From Methylococcaceae bacterium (GTDB taxonomy: Bacteria; Pseudomonadota; Gammaproteobacteria; Methylococcales; Methylomonadaceae), in NCBI GenBank assembly GCA_021647585.1, contig JAKIUK010000002.1:67845-131844 (forward strand): a stretch of 64,000 nt of DNA. Direction: 5' to 3'. The notes under the pieces were generated by a model. That model saw only the letters and a program-made list of their open reading frames with translations. It had not been told where the DNA came from and did not search any database. Shown piece by piece: positions 1 through 7,735 of this stretch (the first letter of the stretch is position 1; the number at the start of each line of letters is the position of its first letter). Made by a program: the position numbers and the translations under genes.

Positions 1-371
1 ATGGTAACAACAGGAACAGTGATAACCGATTTCCCAAAGTGCTTATAACTTGCTTGTTGAGTAAAAGTACCTTCAGGCCCTAAAAAAGCAACTTCCAATG
101 GCTTTTCTAGAGCAAGACAAGATGACATGAGCTCTCTAAAAAAACGTGCAGCTGTATCAGCCGATAAAGGACCCGGGTTTAATTCTTTTATTCGCCGTAA
201 AACCAAAGCTTCCCGGTCTGGTCGGTAGAAGGTACCTGTTTCACCTTCAGAGATTTTAGTTCTGGCAACTTCCATTGCACAACTCGCACGCTGATTGATC
301 AATTGAAGAATCTGACCATCAATTGCATCAATTTTATCTCTTAATTCTGAAAGTGGAATGATGTCTGCCAT
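1..371 (-). CDS. pheA: Bifunctional chorismate mutase/prephenate dehydratase, N-terminal part (cut by window edge)
   Basis: Translating the minus strand from the ATG at 371 gives a protein beginning MADIIPLSELRDKIDAIDGQ, the typical start of a PheA chorismate mutase domain. It continues through a chorismate mutase region of about 90 residues into the start of the prephenate dehydratase domain (AFLGPEGTFTQQA at about residues 97-109). The enzyme converts chorismate to prephenate and then phenylpyruvate in phenylalanine synthesis, in the cytoplasm. Only about 123 residues lie in the window; the remainder runs off the left edge. It follows gyrA and serC on the same strand, the gyrA-serC-pheA order known from gammaproteobacteria such as Pseudomonas. 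The 270-bp gap to serC holds an inverted-repeat element, so pheA may have its own promoter. Confidence 0.93.
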   Translation of the reverse strand, partial: MADIIPLSELRDKIDAIDGQILQLINQRASCAMEVARTKISEGETGTFYRPDREALVLRRIKELNPGPLSADTAARFFRELMSSCLALEKPLEVAFLGPEGTFTQQASYKHFGKSVITVPVVT

Positions 372-408
372 TACTGTGTCATATAAAGCGTCTGGATAGA
401 TGTATTTT

Positions 409-533
409 TACTTTGTCACATTTGAATGAAATCTTCGTAGGGTGCGTTGCACGCACCAAAAAGTGTTGCTTTGCTATTCAATTCCCACAGAGGTGCGTAT
501 AACGCACCCTACATTTAATAATCTGACAAAGTA
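409..533. repeat. Dispersed inverted-repeat element, GTAGGGTGCG family, copy 1
   Basis: The ends TACTTTGTCA (409-418) and TGACAAAGTA (524-533) are exact reverse complements. A second nested inverted repeat, GTAGGGTGCG (from 437) against CGCACCCTAC (ending near 512), lies inside. A related copy is at 32582-32681, sharing ATCTTCGTAGGGTGCGTTG on the left and AATCTGACAAAGTAG on the right, but without the outer left end. It fills most of the serC-pheA gap. It looks like a non-autonomous REP/MITE-like element; no transposase is attached. Confidence 0.75.
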
Positions 534-641
534 GTATTAACTACTAATTTCTGTAACCGTTTACTGGATGTACTGAACAAGATAAAACACATCCTTTATG
601 TTGGATATGTTCAAAACTCTCAGCACACCCTATTGCAATCT

Positions 642-1724
642 TTAACCGTGGTTTTTTTCAAATTCAAGCATAAAATCAATTAAAGCATCGACACCAGCTT
701 CAGGCATCGCATTATAAATGCTAGCGCGCATACCACCAACAGAACGATGACCTTTTAGTGAACTTAATCCTTGTTTGGCAGCAAGACTCAGAAACTCTTT
801 ATCCAATTCAGCATCCGCTAAAACAAATGGCACATTCATTCTAGAGCGGAACGCTTGTTTAACCGGGTTTGAATATAAAGACGATTGTTCAATTGCCTGA
901 TATAACCTGTCAGCCTTAGTTTTATTATGCTGTTCCATCGCACTAATACCACCTGACTCTTTAACCCACTTCAACACTAACCCCACTAAATACCAGTTAT
1001 AAGTAGCCGGTGTATTAAGCATGGAATCAGTTTTGGCCTGTTGCGCATAATCTAATACTGAAGCAATTTTGTTGTCCGCATGCCCCACAAGGTCATCACG
1101 AACAATCACTACTGTTACACCTGCTGGCCCCATATTTTTTTGTGAGCCAGCATAGATGATGCCAAATTTACTGACATCGACGGCACGAGACAGGATATTA
1201 GATGACATGTCGCAAACCAAAGGCAAATCACCAAAATCAGGTATATCCTGAAACTCTACGCCGTGAATGGTTTCATTGTCTGTGTAGTGCAGATAGGCAG
1301 AGTCTTCATCAACATCCCAATCAGAATAATCAGCAATATCAGTAAAATTAGAAGATTTAGAATCAGCTGAAACAATAACTTCACAATGATTTTTAGCTTC
1401 CTTTATCGCTTTAGTCGACCATGCACCTGTATTCACATAACAAGCTCTATCTTTACCTTGTAAGATATTTTGTGGAATACCGGCAAATTGGCCTGTAGCT
1501 CCACCTTGTAAAAACAAGACTTTATAATTATCAGGAATACTAAGAAGATCAATTAAATCACTTTTTAATTCTTCAGCAATAGAGATAAATTCTTTGCCTC
1601 GGTGACTCATTTCCATCACCGACATACCAGTACCCCGCCAATCCAAAAGCTCTTCTTTAGCTTTTAATAAAACCGATTCGGGTAATGTTGACGGGCCTGC
1701 ACTAAAATTAAAAATTCTGCTCAT
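642..1724 (-). CDS. serC: Phosphoserine aminotransferase
   Basis: The 360-residue protein matches the usual SerC length and begins MSRIFNFSAGPSTLP, the family signature. The PLP-lysine context GSQKNMGPAG is present, as is the C-terminal KGHRSVGGMRASIYNAMP segment that binds substrate phosphate in this family. SerC transfers an amino group from glutamate to 3-phosphohydroxypyruvate in serine synthesis and also acts in pyridoxal phosphate synthesis. Its start codon lies 2 bases after the gyrA stop, so the two are almost certainly co-transcribed and perhaps translationally coupled. Nothing is unusual in the sequence. Confidence 0.97.
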   Translation of the reverse strand: MSRIFNFSAGPSTLPESVLLKAKEELLDWRGTGMSVMEMSHRGKEFISIAEELKSDLIDLLSIPDNYKVLFLQGGATGQFAGIPQNILQGKDRACYVNTGAWSTKAIKEAKNHCEVIVSADSKSSNFTDIADYSDWDVDEDSAYLHYTDNETIHGVEFQDIPDFGDLPLVCDMSSNILSRAVDVSKFGIIYAGSQKNMGPAGVTVVIVRDDLVGHADNKIASVLDYAQQAKTDSMLNTPATYNWYLVGLVLKWVKESGGISAMEQHNKTKADRLYQAIEQSSLYSNPVKQAFRSRMNVPFVLADAELDKEFLSLAAKQGLSSLKGHRSVGGMRASIYNAMPEAGVDALIDFMLEFEKNHG

Positions 1725-1726
1725 TT

Positions 1727-4372
1727 TTACTCTTCTTCTCCTGAATTATCTTGTTCTTGCTTGGTTTCATTTATTTCGTTGCCGACTTCTGAACTAACAT
1801 TTGAATCCTCATTTTCAATTTGTTTATCTGATTCTTCTGTTTCGTCATCTAAACCATCGACACGATCCACACCGACTACTTTTTCTTTTTTATCAAGACG
1901 AATTACTCGTACGCCTTGAGTATTACGGCCTACAACTGAAATCTCACTCACCCGTGTTCTTACCAACACACCGCCACTGGTAATCAACATAATTTCATCG
2001 GTTTCATTAACCAATATTGCACCAATAACCCCACCATTACGAGCTGATGTCTGAATGGCTATCATGCCCTGTCCACCACGTTTATGACGGGTAAACTCCT
2101 CAAGCCTGGTTCTTTTACCAAAACCATTTTCAGTTATATTTAACACCATGCCATCCGCAGCTATAATCAATGAAATAACTTGCTGCCCTTCCTGTAATCT
2201 AATACCTCGTACCCCTGCTGCTGTCCTTCCCATAGACCTGACATCCGTTTCATTAAAACAATTAGCTTTACCTGCACTACTAAATAACAGTACATTTTGC
2301 TGGCCATCAGTAACGGCAACACCTACCAAGGTATCATTCTCTCGTAAATCAATAGCAATTTTGCCATTGGCACGCTGTCTTTCAAATTCCTTTAAAGGTG
2401 TTTTCTTAACCGTACCAGCCGCTGTTGCCATGAAGATAAATTTATCATCAGTGTATTCACGCACGGTCAGCATGGCATTAATTTTTTCGTCTTTATCCAA
2501 AGGTAATAAATTAACAAAGGGTTTTCCACGAGAACCACGACTGGCAACGGGTAAATGGAATACTTTTAACCAATACACTTTACCGGATGATGAAAAACAT
2601 AAGATGGTATCGTGAGTATTGGCAATAATCAGCTTTTCAACAAAATCTTTCTCTTTAGTTGCAGTTGCCGATTTACCACGCCCGCCCCTACGCTGAGCTT
2701 TATAATCATCCAGCGGTTGTGACTTAACATAACCTTCATGTGACATGGTCACCACCATATCTTCTTCAGTAATTAAATCTTCAGCAGATAAATCAAGATG
2801 ATCCTGCAATATTTCTGTACGGCGTTCGTCGCCAAACTGTTCTTTAATTTCGACTAATTCTTCATAAATCACTTCCATCAAACGAACATCACTCGCCAGA
2901 ATTTCTAAATAGCCATCAATCAATTCAAGTAGCTCCTGATATTCCTTAACAATTTTCTCTTGCTCTAATCCTGTCAATCGATGTAAGCGTAAATCAAGAA
3001 TTGCCTGAGCTTGTGCCTCTGATAACTTATACATGTCATCATGAGCACCAAATTCAACAGATAAAGTTTCCGGTCTGGTTCTATCGGCATCTGCATTTTC
3101 CAGCAATGCTGCCACCAGCCCTAACTCCCACTGTCTAGCCAATAAACCTTGCTTTGCTTCCGCAGGATTTTTTGATGCTTTGATTAAGTTAATCATTTCA
3201 TCAATATTAGCCAGAGCAATCGCCAAACCTTCCAGGACATGTGCTCTTTCACGTGCCTTGCGTAACAAGTAGATCGTTCTGCGAGTAACAATTTCACGTC
3301 GGTGATTTACAAAAGCTGAAAGAATCTCTTTAAGATTCATACAATAGGGACGGCCTTCACGAATCGCCACCATATTGATACCAAACACCGTCTGCAACTG
3401 AGTCTGTTTATATAGATTATTTAACACGACTTCAGCTACTTCTCCCCGGCGTAATTCAATCACCATGCGCATGCCGTCTTTATCCGACTCGTCTCGTAAA
3501 CCGCTGATACCTTCCAGCTTAGCGTCCTTAACCATCTCGGCTATTTTTTCCAGTAACCGGGCTTTATTCACCTGATAAGGCAATTCAGTGACAATAATTG
3601 ACTGGCGCCCACCATCACCTCTGTCTTCAAAATGACAACGTGAACGTAAATGAACTCTACCTCTGCCTGTCATATAGGCATCATAGATACCCGAAGCACC
3701 GTTAATAAAACCAGCGGTAGGAAAATCAGGTCCCGGTATATGCTGCATTAGTTCAAGAATTGTACTCTCAGGATTGTCTATTAAGGCCAGACAAGCACCA
3801 ATGACTTCTGTCAAATTGTGTGGTGGTATATTTGTCGCCATCCCCACCGCGATACCGGAAGAACCGTTAACTAACAGAGTAGGGACTCGTGTCGGCATTA
3901 CTGATGGTTCAGACTCGGACTCATCGTAATTGGCAACAAAATCAACAGTTTCCTTATCCAGATCCGCAAGAATTTGGTGTGAAATCTTAGCCATACGCAC
4001 TTCTGTATAACGCATAGCAGCAGGTGAATCACCATCAACCGAACCGAAATTACCCTGCCCATCAACTAACATGTAGCGCATGGAAAAAGGCTGAGCCATA
4101 CGAACAATGGTGTCATAAACAGCAGTATCACCATGGGGATGATATTTACCGATCACATCACCCACCACACGGGCGGACTTTTTATAAGGCTTGTTCCAGT
4201 CATTACCCAAAACGCTCATCGCATAAAGCACACGTCGGTGCACTGGCTTAAGCCCGTCTCTAACATCGGGAAGTGCTCGACCTACAATGACACTCATTGC
4301 ATAATCAAGATATGATTGTTTCATCTCGTCTTCGAGATTAACGGGAATAATTTCTTTAGCGAATTCTGACAT
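1727..4372 (-). CDS. gyrA: DNA gyrase subunit A
   Basis: The 881-residue protein carries all GyrA landmarks: the N-terminal EIIPVNLEDEMKQSYLDYAM segment, the quinolone-resistance region HPHGDTAVYDTIVRMAQ, the active-site tyrosine in AAMRYTEVRM near residue 122, and the GyrA box QRRGGRGK that starts the DNA-wrapping C-terminal domain and separates it from ParC. With GyrB it forms the A2B2 enzyme that introduces negative supercoils. The residue at the E. coli Ser83 position is Thr (HPHGDT); this is only a sequence observation and no resistance claim is made. The C-terminus ends in an acidic low-complexity tail rich in E, D, S and N. It is the first gene of a gyrA-serC(-pheA) transcription unit. 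Confidence 0.98.
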   Translation of the reverse strand: MSEFAKEIIPVNLEDEMKQSYLDYAMSVIVGRALPDVRDGLKPVHRRVLYAMSVLGNDWNKPYKKSARVVGDVIGKYHPHGDTAVYDTIVRMAQPFSMRYMLVDGQGNFGSVDGDSPAAMRYTEVRMAKISHQILADLDKETVDFVANYDESESEPSVMPTRVPTLLVNGSSGIAVGMATNIPPHNLTEVIGACLALIDNPESTILELMQHIPGPDFPTAGFINGASGIYDAYMTGRGRVHLRSRCHFEDRGDGGRQSIIVTELPYQVNKARLLEKIAEMVKDAKLEGISGLRDESDKDGMRMVIELRRGEVAEVVLNNLYKQTQLQTVFGINMVAIREGRPYCMNLKEILSAFVNHRREIVTRRTIYLLRKARERAHVLEGLAIALANIDEMINLIKASKNPAEAKQGLLARQWELGLVAALLENADADRTRPETLSVEFGAHDDMYKLSEAQAQAILDLRLHRLTGLEQEKIVKEYQELLELIDGYLEILASDVRLMEVIYEELVEIKEQFGDERRTEILQDHLDLSAEDLITEEDMVVTMSHEGYVKSQPLDDYKAQRRGGRGKSATATKEKDFVEKLIIANTHDTILCFSSSGKVYWLKVFHLPVASRGSRGKPFVNLLPLDKDEKINAMLTVREYTDDKFIFMATAAGTVKKTPLKEFERQRANGKIAIDLRENDTLVGVAVTDGQQNVLLFSSAGKANCFNETDVRSMGRTAAGVRGIRLQEGQQVISLIIAADGMVLNITENGFGKRTRLEEFTRHKRGGQGMIAIQTSARNGGVIGAILVNETDEIMLITSGGVLVRTRVSEISVVGRNTQGVRVIRLDKKEKVVGVDRVDGLDDETEESDKQIENEDSNVSSEVGNEINETKQEQDNSGEEE

Positions 4373-4685
4373 AGATCCGTTTGTTTGAGTTTATGCTTAT
4401 TAACAGCATGATTCCTTCATAATACCCCTACATATGAAGATCCATTTTTACTAGAGGCATAACTAAATTAAAAAACTCTACAATTATAACAAAAATATCA
4501 AGACAAAAGGAGAAAGGTTCAATACAAAACAAAACCAACAAAAAGTAACAGACATACTTTAAAAATGACTTGACATATAAACCCTAATAGAATAACGTTT
4601 TTTTATGCTATATGTGCATGCATACAAATGGAAGTTAAAAGCACACAAAACACACTATAACTTCGAAAAGAAGTGGGAGGTTTCT
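4373..4685. other. gyrA upstream region / divergent promoter region
   Basis: This 313-bp AT-rich gap separates divergent gyrA and the small gene at 4686. It must hold both promoters. I see no RNA gene and no convincing long repeat. A ribosome-binding site GGGAGG (4675-4680) sits just before the ATG at 4686. Confidence 0.5.
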
Positions 4686-4946
4686 ATGAATAAAATCACT
4701 CCGCATTTGCTGAGAGACCTAGACGCCACAATACCGGCAGGCACAGAATGCTATCTTTGCGCAGCCGCCAGAAAAGCCCTAAGCAAATACCGCAGAGGCC
4801 ATGAAGCAAACGTATTTTTAGATAAAAACAAAGCATTAACCGCTCTAGGTCAAAGACTGGGGCGTGGTCTAAGACGCTTTCTCAAAAAGGATATGCAGCT
4901 AGCTGTGTATGCATATCGGAAAGGTAAAACAGAGAAAACAGCTTAA
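4686..4946 (+). CDS. Small basic protein of unknown function (86 aa)
   Basis: The start is chosen at the ATG at 4686 because a strong GGGAGG ribosome-binding site precedes it by 5 bases; the longer reading from 4605 has no such site. The product begins MNKITPHLLRDLDATIPAGT, contains a CYLC pair near residue 23 and is rich in Lys and Arg in its C-terminal half (RLGRGLRRFLKK). No signal peptide or membrane segment is visible. I do not recognise the family. The basic tail could contact nucleic acid and the CxxC pair could bind metal, but both are guesses. It is divergent from gyrA and convergent with the hydrolase at 5029, separated from it by a strong hairpin. Confidence 0.7.
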   Translation: MNKITPHLLRDLDATIPAGTECYLCAAARKALSKYRRGHEANVFLDKNKALTALGQRLGRGLRRFLKKDMQLAVYAYRKGKTEKTA

Positions 4947-4995
4947 CATTAACTCGAAAACATTACATAATTAAAAACAGGATACCCTCTTGTTA

Positions 4996-5015
4996 CCCCT
5001 CCCTACTGGGAGGGG
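4996..5015. terminator. Hairpin between convergent genes
   Basis: CCCCTCCC-TACT-GGGAGGGG is a perfect 8-bp GC-rich stem with a 4-base loop, lying 50 bases after the gene ending at 4946 and 14 bases beyond the stop of the minus-strand hydrolase. There is no clear T-run on either side, so termination efficiency is uncertain; position and strength argue for a bidirectional terminator. Confidence 0.65.
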
Positions 5016-5028
5016 CTATCAACCCCGC

Positions 5029-5748
5029 CTAACCAAAAATCTCTGCCAAAAAGTTCTTCATACTTAGCCATGAACGTTTGTCAGCATCTGCCTGATAGAC
5101 GGTTCCAAATGCCGGGTCATTAGCCACCGGATTGGTAAATGCATGCATTGTATTACCATAGCTGTGAACCTGCCAATCAGCGCCAGATTCAGTCAACTCC
5201 TTCTGCAATGCAATAACCTGATCAATTGCAGCCATAGGATCATCGCTTCCATGTAAAACCAAAACCTTAGTTTTGATATTGTTAGGCTTTAGAAACTCTG
5301 GCGCAGCTAATAACCCATGAAAAGATACCACACCCTTGATATCCACTCCTGACCTTGCCAAATCAAGCACACATAAGCCACCAAAACAAAAGCCTATAGA
5401 TGCAATTTTTTTATCATCAACCCAGGGCATGCGTTTTACTGCATATAAAGCCGCTTGCATTCGCCTTAAAACCAAACTACGCTCATCCATAAAAGGCTGC
5501 ATTAACGAGGCATTTTCTTCATTACTCTGGCCTAAAACGCCTTTGCCATACATATCGACTGCAAAGGCAAAATAACCCAGCTCAGCCAGTTTTAAAGCCT
5601 TATTCTCAACAAAATCATTTCGACCTGCCCAGGCATGATTGACCATCACTGCCGGTCTACGGCTGTCAATGGCATCATCATAAGCAAAAAAACCTTCAAG
5701 TAAAACATCTCCATCAAGATACCCTACGGTATTTGAAATAATCGCCAT
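5029..5748 (-). CDS. Dienelactone hydrolase family protein
   Basis: The 239-residue alpha/beta-hydrolase has the cysteine-type nucleophile elbow G-F-C-F-G-G with Cys121, an acid in HGSDD (Asp169/170) and His202 in TMHAF. This matches the Cys-Asp-His triad and spacing of dienelactone hydrolase (about 123, 171, 202). It lacks a signal peptide and is presumably cytoplasmic. Proteins of this family hydrolyse lactones or esters, but most chromosomal members outside aromatic-degradation operons have no known substrate, and nothing here suggests chloroaromatic breakdown. It lies 11 bases downstream of the Dabb protein gene and likely forms an operon with it and the phosphatase at 6149-6643. Confidence 0.9.
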   Translation of the reverse strand: MAIISNTVGYLDGDVLLEGFFAYDDAIDSRRPAVMVNHAWAGRNDFVENKALKLAELGYFAFAVDMYGKGVLGQSNEENASLMQPFMDERSLVLRRMQAALYAVKRMPWVDDKKIASIGFCFGGLCVLDLARSGVDIKGVVSFHGLLAAPEFLKPNNIKTKVLVLHGSDDPMAAIDQVIALQKELTESGADWQVHSYGNTMHAFTNPVANDPAFGTVYQADADKRSWLSMKNFLAEIFG

Positions 5749-5759
5749 ACCACTAAACC

Positions 5760-6152
5760 TTATTGACTCATAAAATCGTAAACAACCACCCTGTTAGTTA
5801 GAGGCTTTATTTTTTCTTGCAAGATTTTTTTATGCTTAGGATGATTCAGGTAATTTTTCAAAGCCATTGGACTCTCCATGGTCACAGTCACAGCAACATC
5901 AAAGGTATCATCAACAATACTTCTGTCGCTGGGAACAACTACACCTACATGGCGATTAACTATACCTGGCAAACTATTTAATTGTTCACTGGCCTTGATA
6001 AAAGCAGTTCGCTGCTGCTCATTTCCCGGCTGCTTTAACCATACCATAACCACATGGGTTACCTGTTGATTCTCTTCTGCAAACGCATAACCCACATTTG
6101 TAGACAACAAACCAAACAATATAACGTACACTAAAAGAGACATTTTTTTCAT
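5760..6152 (-). CDS. Exported Dabb (stress-responsive A/B barrel) domain protein
   Basis: The 130-residue protein starts with a clear signal peptide (MKKMSLLVYVILFGLLSTNV, probable cleavage after GYAFA). The rest (VTHVVMVWLKQPG... ending VVVYDFMSQ) has the pattern of the small ferredoxin-like Dabb barrel: a beta-strand with HVVMVWLK, a helix, a conserved LPGI turn, and the H-P-x-H-K segment. Dabb proteins are dimeric alpha/beta barrels of mostly unknown function; an exported member is less usual. The start overlaps the stop of the upstream phosphatase gene by 4 bases (6149-6152), indicating translational coupling. Confidence 0.8.
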   Translation of the reverse strand: MKKMSLLVYVILFGLLSTNVGYAFAEENQQVTHVVMVWLKQPGNEQQRTAFIKASEQLNSLPGIVNRHVGVVVPSDRSIVDDTFDVAVTVTMESPMALKNYLNHPKHKKILQEKIKPLTNRVVVYDFMSQ

Positions 6153-6643
6153 ACTATTTCTCCAGATTTTTTTAATGAATTGACAAACCCGACTGATGCA
6201 TCTTCTACCATATCCAACACCCTTTCAAAACCGTATTTTCCACCATAATAAGGGTCAGGCACTTCACGTGAATCCAGATTCGGTGCATATTCTAAAAAAT
6301 ATTTTACCTTATATTTAAACTGCTCAGGACTTGCCTGCATCAAAATTTCATAATTATCATCATCCATTGCCAATAAATAATCAAAATCTTCAAAGTCACC
6401 AAAAACCACCTTTCTAGCTCTGATATGTGATAATTGAATCCCCCTATCTTTCGCCGCTTTTTGTGCACGCAAGTCAGGTGCTTCGCCTATATGATAAGCA
6501 TGAGTTCCAGCTGAATCAATCTCAAATTGATCTGCGATATTCTGCGCCTTAATCATAGTAGCAAACACCCCCTCTGCCGTAGGAGAACGACATATATTCC
6601 CCATGCAAACAAACAAAACAGACACTTTTCTATTATTATTCAT
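6149..6643 (-). CDS. Low-molecular-weight protein-tyrosine phosphatase
   Basis: The 164-residue protein has the P-loop C13-M-G-N-I-C-R19-S (C-x5-R-S) at its N-terminus and the C-terminal general-acid motif DPYYGG, both diagnostic of the family. It dephosphorylates phosphotyrosine in the cytoplasm. Wzb-type members regulate exopolysaccharide tyrosine kinases, but no Wza/Wzc genes are adjacent, so a housekeeping YfkJ/Wzb-like role cannot be specified. It is the first gene of a three-gene minus-strand run with the Dabb and hydrolase genes. Confidence 0.94.
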   Translation of the reverse strand: MNNNRKVSVLFVCMGNICRSPTAEGVFATMIKAQNIADQFEIDSAGTHAYHIGEAPDLRAQKAAKDRGIQLSHIRARKVVFGDFEDFDYLLAMDDDNYEILMQASPEQFKYKVKYFLEYAPNLDSREVPDPYYGGKYGFERVLDMVEDASVGFVNSLKKSGEIV

Positions 6644-6793
6644 AATACTATAAAACTATTCAGTGTTTTAAAAATGGTCCAATATTAACACTTTTTAGCA
6701 AAAGAAACAAACACTTACACTTGTTTTTACAGAATATTTTAACAATCTAATATTTAACAAAGGCGTTAACGAAGTGAAAATTATGCAGGCATA

Positions 6794-7428
6794 TTGAATG
6801 CTGCCAAGAAAAGCTCAATGCCATTGCATACTCTCAAGGCGATAACAGACTGGTCGAAAAAACAACTGGGTTCTGACTGTACGGTACTTTCTGATGGACT
6901 AGCCTGTTTCAACCTAGAAAAATCAGTTGGATCACGGATTCTAGCACAACCCATTGATTCCACAGAACTTCACAGAAAAGTGCTCCTGGCTTTTTCTGCA
7001 TTCACCACCTCCATGTGGTTCAAAAAAATGCCCACCTAACCGAATGGGTGAGGCTAAGATTTTTTCAAAGCACTGTAAAACCAATGGATTGCACTATAAT
7101 CTCGCGCCCAACTGATCTTTCTAGGTTCAACGGTGTCAGCGATACTGAATATCAGAATATGGCTGTGATCACCGGAGGTTGAAAACCCAACGAGTTACCT
7201 GAATTTAATTGGATGAACACTGTGTTGGGCAATGTCAAAACCAGTCTCAACGGTGCCTATCATGCTTTTGATTTTAGCAAGTATGCCCACCGCTATTTGG
7301 CGGCTGTTGCCTATCGGTTTAATCGGCGGTTTATTCTCAAGACATTGCCTGAGCGTTTGCTGATCGCTACAGTTAGTACGAAACCCAGAACTGAAGCTTG
7401 GTTGCGGTTGGTGGAAGATTCTTGCTAA
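6794..7428 (+). pseudogene. IS1595-family (ISXO2-type) transposase remnant
   Basis: Two fragments of one transposase are separated by a 213-bp insertion. The first (6794-6912) reads AAKKSSMPLHTLKAITDWSK and VLSDGLACF; the second (7131-7428) reads VSDTEYQNMAVITGG, then a stop codon, then WMNTVLGNVKTSLNGAYHAF, YAHRYLAAVAYRFNRRF and a final LRLVEDSC. This is the C-terminal half of an ISXO2-like DDE transposase. The N-terminal half is absent: the reading frame is closed by a stop at 6767-6769. It also has an internal TGA inside the second fragment. The element is dead. Confidence 0.85.
6913..7125. mobile_element. MITE copy 1 with IS1380-like CCTAG ends, inserted in the IS1595 transposase
   Basis: The element begins CCTAGAAAAATCAGTTGG and ends CCAACTGATCTTTCTAGG as inverted repeats, and is flanked on both sides by TTCAA (6908-6912 and 7126-7130), a 5-bp target duplication. 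Its reverse complement aligns along its length with copy 3 (60862-61024), apart from about 50 bp missing there. Ends starting CCTAG and 5-bp duplications are known for the IS1380 family (for example ISEcp1), so a non-autonomous IS1380 derivative is the best guess. No transposase gene fits inside. Confidence 0.82.
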
Positions 7429-7735
7429 TCAGGTAAATTTTTATATTTAAGTTCGAGTAAGACATTGTTGGGCAAAAAAACAAAAAATCAGCAACTTATG
7501 CCTAACGCGAGGGATCGTGGGTATGATTACCATTAGCTACTCAAGTATTAGGTTGAAATTAAGCTTGCAGACAAATAAAACTCTAACTTTTTTCCATTCT
7601 TAAACTTAAAGTTTGTAATAAAACGACCGATACAATCGGTACAAGTATTAATTCCATATATGTCTATACTACATGTAATTAAACGATAAATATTATTCAG
7701 CAGACTTTTCTGGCTGCTTTAAGGAGAACACTAAC
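7429..7735. promoter_or_regulatory. Leader region of the chemoreceptor gene
   Basis: This 307-bp gap contains the perfect inverted repeat ACCGAT-ACA-ATCGGT at 7626-7640, a possible operator or the end of the degraded insertion sequence. A ribosome-binding site AAGGAG lies about 10 bases before the ATG at 7736. No gene is seen. Confidence 0.4.

Noticed and set aside
1801..4315. Plus-strand ORFs inside gyrA
   Set aside because: Antisense shadows of a highly conserved gene.
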